Below, piece by piece: positions 60,876 to 64,000 of a DNA stretch of 64,000 nt (position 1 is the stretch's first letter; every line of letters starts with the position of its first letter). The notes under the pieces are model-generated. The model was not told the DNA's origin. It did no database searches and saw only the letters and a program-made list of their open reading frames with translations. The stretch comes from Ewingella sp963519305 (GTDB lineage: Bacteria > Pseudomonadota > Gammaproteobacteria > Enterobacterales > Enterobacteriaceae): positions 1 to 64,000 of the forward strand of contig CAUQMS010000021.1 of NCBI GenBank assembly GCA_963519305.1. The letters run 5' to 3'. A program made the translations under genes and the position numbers.

Positions 60876-60930
60876 GACGAACTCCACGTAATAAAAAGGC
60901 TGAAGTAATGGCTGAAAAATCAGGCAATAA

Positions 60931-61392
60931 TTAACGGATGCGGCCGTTATCCAGATTGCGGCGGGCATTGGCTTCACGGACTTGCTTCGCCAGCTCAACG
61001 GAAACGACCCGCTGACCAACTGGCCAAAGTGCGATGACGGCAATCTTGAAATTAGCAATACCGACCGGAATACCGATGATGGTGCAACACTGCACGATAC
61101 CGGCGGCGATGTGGGACAGGCACAACCACCAGCCGAAAAAGATGAACCAGAAGATATTGAGCAACGTCCCGCCGCCGGATAACACGGCATTACGTTTTTC
61201 CGGGTACAATTCATTGACGTGCATAGCTTCATTGCCGAACGGAACTAATGACAGGCGGGTGATTTCCCAGCAGGAGCGGGTGAGGGGCAGAGTAAAAACC
61301 AGCACGATGCTGATGAGGGTAGCGAATAGCCACGCCAGCGTCGTAAACACCCCACCTAATACGAAGTTCAGAATATTTAAAATAGCACGCAT
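60931..61392 (-). CDS. yccF: YccF, DUF307 inner membrane protein
   Basis: The 153-residue membrane protein begins MRAILNILNFVLGGVFTTLAW as in E. coli. It has several hydrophobic helices and two conserved YccF repeats, one with LTRSCWEITRLSLVPFG and one with IGIPVGIANFKIAVIALWPVG. The function is unknown. It lies 55 bp upstream of yccS on the same strand and is probably co-transcribed. It is divergent from helD. Confidence 0.93.
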   Translation of the reverse strand: MRAILNILNFVLGGVFTTLAWLFATLISIVLVFTLPLTRSCWEITRLSLVPFGNEAMHVNELYPEKRNAVLSGGGTLLNIFWFIFFGWWLCLSHIAAGIVQCCTIIGIPVGIANFKIAVIALWPVGQRVVSVELAKQVREANARRNLDNGRIR

Positions 61393-61583
61393 GTAATCAC
61401 CCGACTCAGGTCAAAAGAGGTTAGTAACGCCATAGCGTTAACGGAAATTCTACTCTTTTTATTCTACCCTGACTTTGGGGGTAGAGCGCCAGCGCTTGTT
61501 GCAGGTAAACTGCCTGCAAATCCTTAATTAATAATTAGCTATCCATTAATGGCTCTTAAAATGAGAAATCATGGCGTGATGAT

Positions 61584-63638
61584 ATGGAACTGAGATCGAC
61601 TTCGTTCGGGAAACATCTGGCACAGCATCCCTATAACCGGGTGCGGCTGCTCAATGCAGGCGTTGAAGTCAGTGGCGATAAACATCATTACCTGATCCCT
61701 TTCAATCAGCTCATTCATATCCGCTGCAAGCGCGGGATTGTTTGGGGTGAGCTGGAGTTTGAACTGCCGGAAGAAAAAGTCGTCAGGCTTCACGGTACCG
61801 AATGGCAGGAAACGCAGCAATTTTATCACCATCTTCTGAAAGTGTGGCAACGATGGAGTGAGGAGATGAGCGACGTCAGTGCCAGCGTTCTGCATCAGCA
61901 GGCGCAAAGCATCGCGCGCATTGAGCAGCAGGACAAATGGTTCAAAAAAAGCGAACTGGCGGCGGTTCAGCAAAATATCGCGGAGGCCTTTTCTGCTGTT
62001 CCGGTTCCCGTTGAGCGCCTGGGTGAATTCGATAATTGCCGTGAGGATTACGAACTTTGTCTGAAATGGTTGCGGCAGGGCGCGCAAAGCGTCGATAAAC
62101 GCAATATTGCCTGGACCAGCCGGGTTATCGAACAAAACCGCGCATTCTTTGACAGCGTCGAAACCTCACCGCTGAATGACAGTCAGTGCCGCGCCGTGGT
62201 TAACGGTGAAGACTCCGTGCTGGTCTTAGCCGGCGCGGGAAGCGGCAAAACGTCTGTGCTGGTAGCGCGTGCCGGTTGGTTGTTGCACCGGCAGGAGGCC
62301 CATCCGGAACAGATCCTGCTGCTGGCCTTTGGCCGGCAGGCGGCAGATGAAATGAACGCGCGCATAAAAGAGCGGCTGAATACCAGTGATATTAAGGCAA
62401 AAACCTTTCACGCGCTGGCGCTGCACATCATTCAGGAAGGCAGTAAGAAAGCGCCAAAAATCAGCAAACTGGAAACGGACAGCAAAGCCCGTCGCAGTTT
62501 GTTAATCAAAACCTGGCAACAGCAGTGCGCGGAGAAAAAAGTACAAGCCAGCGGTTGGCGGCAGTGGATGACAGATGAACTTGAGTGGGACGTTCCCGAA
62601 GGCGATTACTGGAAAAATAAAGCGCTGGCCGAACGTCTGGGTAGCCGTCTTGAGCGCTGGCTCGGCCTGATGCGAATGCACGGCGGCAGCCAGGCGGAAA
62701 TGGTCGAACAGGCGTCAGAAGAGGTGCGGGATTTATTCCAGAAACGTATCCGTCTAATGGCCCCGTTGCTGAAAGCCTGGAAATCAGCCCTGAAGGATGA
62801 AGACGCAGTCGACTTTTCCGGTCTGATTCATCAGGCGGTGAATATTCTGGAGAAGGGGCGCTTTGTCAGCCCATGGAAACATATTCTGGTGGATGAATTT
62901 CAGGACATCTCTCCGCAGCGGGCGCGTCTTTTAGCGGCACTGCGTGAGCAAAACAGCCACACCAGCCTGTTTGCCGTGGGCGATGACTGGCAGGCTATTT
63001 ACCGTTTCAGTGGTGCCGAACTGTCGCTGACCACCGCTTTTGCCGCTAACTTTGGCGACGGAGCGCAGTGCGCCCTCGATACGACTTACCGCTTTAACGA
63101 CCGGATTGGCGAAATTGCTAACAAATTCGTCCAGCAAAATCCCTATCAGCTGAAGAAACTGCTTAACAGCCTGACAAAGGGAAATAAGAAAAACGTGGTG
63201 ATCCTGCCGGATGACCAGCTGGATGCGTTGCTGGACAAGCTCAGCGGCTTCGCCAAATCTGAAGAACGCATTCTGGTGCTCGCCCGTTATCATCACCGGC
63301 GCCCTGAGGTTTTGCAGAAAGCCACGACCCGCTGGCCGAAGCTGAATATCGAATTTATGACCATTCATGCCAGCAAAGGTCAACAGGCCGAATATGTGAT
63401 TATCGTTGGTCTTGACGAAGGGAATGATGGTTTCCCTGCGGCCGCGCGCGAGTCATTATTAGAGGAGGTACTGTTGCCTGAGCCTGAGAACTTCGCTGAT
63501 GCAGAAGAGCGGCGTCTGCTGTATGTCGCCATGACAAGGGCGAAGCACAATGTTTGGTTATTGCAAAACAAAGCTCAGCCATCGGTGTTTATTGAACAGC
63601 TGGAAGAATTGGGCGTACCGGCCCAGCGTAAACCCTGA
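61584..63638 (+). CDS. helD: DNA helicase IV
   Basis: The 684-residue superfamily 1 helicase has Walker A AGAGSGKT (216-223), LVDEFQDISPQRARLL (motif II), GDDWQAIYRFSGAE (motif III) and LLYVAMTRAK (motif VI). The N-terminal region is characteristic of HelD of E. coli. It unwinds DNA 3' to 5' and acts in recombination and repair. The start at 61584 gives MELRSTSFGKHLAQHP. Divergent from yccF. Intact. Confidence 0.96.
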   Translation: MELRSTSFGKHLAQHPYNRVRLLNAGVEVSGDKHHYLIPFNQLIHIRCKRGIVWGELEFELPEEKVVRLHGTEWQETQQFYHHLLKVWQRWSEEMSDVSASVLHQQAQSIARIEQQDKWFKKSELAAVQQNIAEAFSAVPVPVERLGEFDNCREDYELCLKWLRQGAQSVDKRNIAWTSRVIEQNRAFFDSVETSPLNDSQCRAVVNGEDSVLVLAGAGSGKTSVLVARAGWLLHRQEAHPEQILLLAFGRQAADEMNARIKERLNTSDIKAKTFHALALHIIQEGSKKAPKISKLETDSKARRSLLIKTWQQQCAEKKVQASGWRQWMTDELEWDVPEGDYWKNKALAERLGSRLERWLGLMRMHGGSQAEMVEQASEEVRDLFQKRIRLMAPLLKAWKSALKDEDAVDFSGLIHQAVNILEKGRFVSPWKHILVDEFQDISPQRARLLAALREQNSHTSLFAVGDDWQAIYRFSGAELSLTTAFAANFGDGAQCALDTTYRFNDRIGEIANKFVQQNPYQLKKLLNSLTKGNKKNVVILPDDQLDALLDKLSGFAKSEERILVLARYHHRRPEVLQKATTRWPKLNIEFMTIHASKGQQAEYVIIVGLDEGNDGFPAAARESLLEEVLLPEPENFADAEERRLLYVAMTRAKHNVWLLQNKAQPSVFIEQLEELGVPAQRKP

Positions 63639-63651
63639 TTTGTTGTGAGGA

Positions 63652-63687
63652 TGCCCGTCAATGGAGCGAAAGGTGCAGTGACGGGCA
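63652..63687. other. Stem-loop between helD and mgsA
   Basis: TGCCCGTCA / TGACGGGCA is a perfect 9-bp stem with an 18-base loop. Neither strand has a T-run after the stem (plus strand is followed by A), so it is not a standard terminator. Confidence 0.5.
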
Positions 63688-63697
63688 AAAAAACGGA

Positions 63698-64000
63698 TTA
63701 ATCTTTCAGGCGGGCCCACAGATAGCGCTGATAGTCAGGAATTGAAATTTCCACTTCTGATTTAAATAATGGCGATGCAATCAGAAAATCTGCCGTCGAC
63801 AGATTGGTGGCAACCGGAATATTCCACACGGTGGCCAGGCGCAGCAGAGCTTTCACATCCGGATCATGGGGCACTGCGTTCAGCGGATCCCATAAAAAAA
63901 TCAACATATCGATTTTCCCTTCCGCAATCATGGCGCCCACTTGCTGATCGCCGCCCATCGGGCCGCTCAACATACTCTTCACCTCCATGCCGGTATTGCG
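63698..64000 (-). CDS. mgsA: Methylglyoxal synthase, 3' part (5' end outside window)
   Basis: The frame is open to the window edge with residues RNTG before [20 protein letters not shown], aligning with E. coli MgsA [20 protein letters not shown]; so the true start lies beyond 64000. [19 protein letters not shown] and [11 protein letters not shown] are the conserved C-terminal blocks. The enzyme turns dihydroxyacetone phosphate into methylglyoxal, a glycolytic bypass. GloC in this window detoxifies the product. About two thirds of the gene is present. Confidence 0.96.
   Translation of the reverse strand, partial: [100 protein letters not shown]

Noticed and set aside
60876..61232. Extended N-terminus for YccS up to 61232
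   Set aside because: The extra 119 residues overlap yccF on the same strand in another frame, are Cys/Ser/Pro-rich and unlike the family; GTG 60875 with a ribosome site is better.
63652..63687. Hairpin between helD and mgsA as an intrinsic terminator
   Set aside because: The A-run follows on the plus strand and no T-run follows on the minus strand, so it lacks the required U-tract in both directions.

Overview
This window is chromosomal DNA from a member of the Enterobacterales. Protein-level resemblance and gene order point to the Yersiniaceae/Rahnella-like part of the order rather than to Escherichia, but the species cannot be fixed from sequence reading alone. The backbone follows the E. 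coli 20-23 min gene order almost gene for gene: rpsA-ihfB-comEC-msbA-lpxK-(csp)-ycaQ-ycaR-kdsB-ycbJ-elyC-cmoM-mukFEB-[islet]-ldtD-mepK-gloC-aspC-ompF-asnS-pncB-[MFS]-pepN-ssuBCDAE-pyrD-zapC-ycbX-rlmL-uup-pqiABC-rmf-fabA-lonH-matP-ompA-sulA-sxy-yccS-yccF-helD-mgsA. The window opens inside rpsA and closes inside mgsA.

Region by region: 1-9.4 kb holds translation and nucleoid genes, the comEC-msbA-lpxK envelope run, a small atypical cold-shock protein, ycaQ and the ycaR-kdsB pair. 9.5-18.6 kb holds ycbJ, elyC and the cmoM-mukF-mukE-mukB operon, whose genes overlap. 18.6-22.8 kb is the only clearly accessory block. It contains a GNAT gene, a decayed polymorphic toxin with an intact immunity-type gene and a DUF4926 gene, and a frameshifted IS3-family element, all set between two pairs of direct repeats. 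23-31 kb has ldtD, mepK and gloC (cell wall and glyoxalase), then aspC, ompF and asnS on the minus strand. 31-41 kb has pncB, an extra MFS transporter, pepN and the sulfonate operon ssuEADCB. 41.5-52.6 kb has pyrD, zapC, ycbX, rlmL, uup, pqiABC and rmf. 52.7-64 kb has fabA, lonH, matP, ompA, sulA, sxy, yccS, yccF, helD and the 3' part of mgsA.

Themes: chromosome organisation and division (IHF, MukBEF, ZapC, MatP, SulA), envelope building and defence (MsbA, LpxK, KdsB, ElyC, LdtD, MepK, PqiABC, OmpF, OmpA) and DNA uptake (ComEC, Sxy). Several regulatory sites are readable: a LexA box before sulA, adjacent FadR-like and FabR-like sites before fabA, a PurR-like box before pyrD, a CRP consensus site over a small antisense-oriented transcript at 8.0-8.2 kb, and conserved ompF and ompA leaders.

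The two items most worth following up are (1) the repeat-bracketed islet between mukB and ldtD, where two different cargos each lie between the same left repeat (R1) and the same right repeat (R2); and (2) a complete small transcription unit on the minus strand between ycaQ and ycaR (promoter, CRP site over the predicted start, 16-codon ORF, strong terminator) whose peptide, predicted size and regulation resemble E. coli AzuCR.
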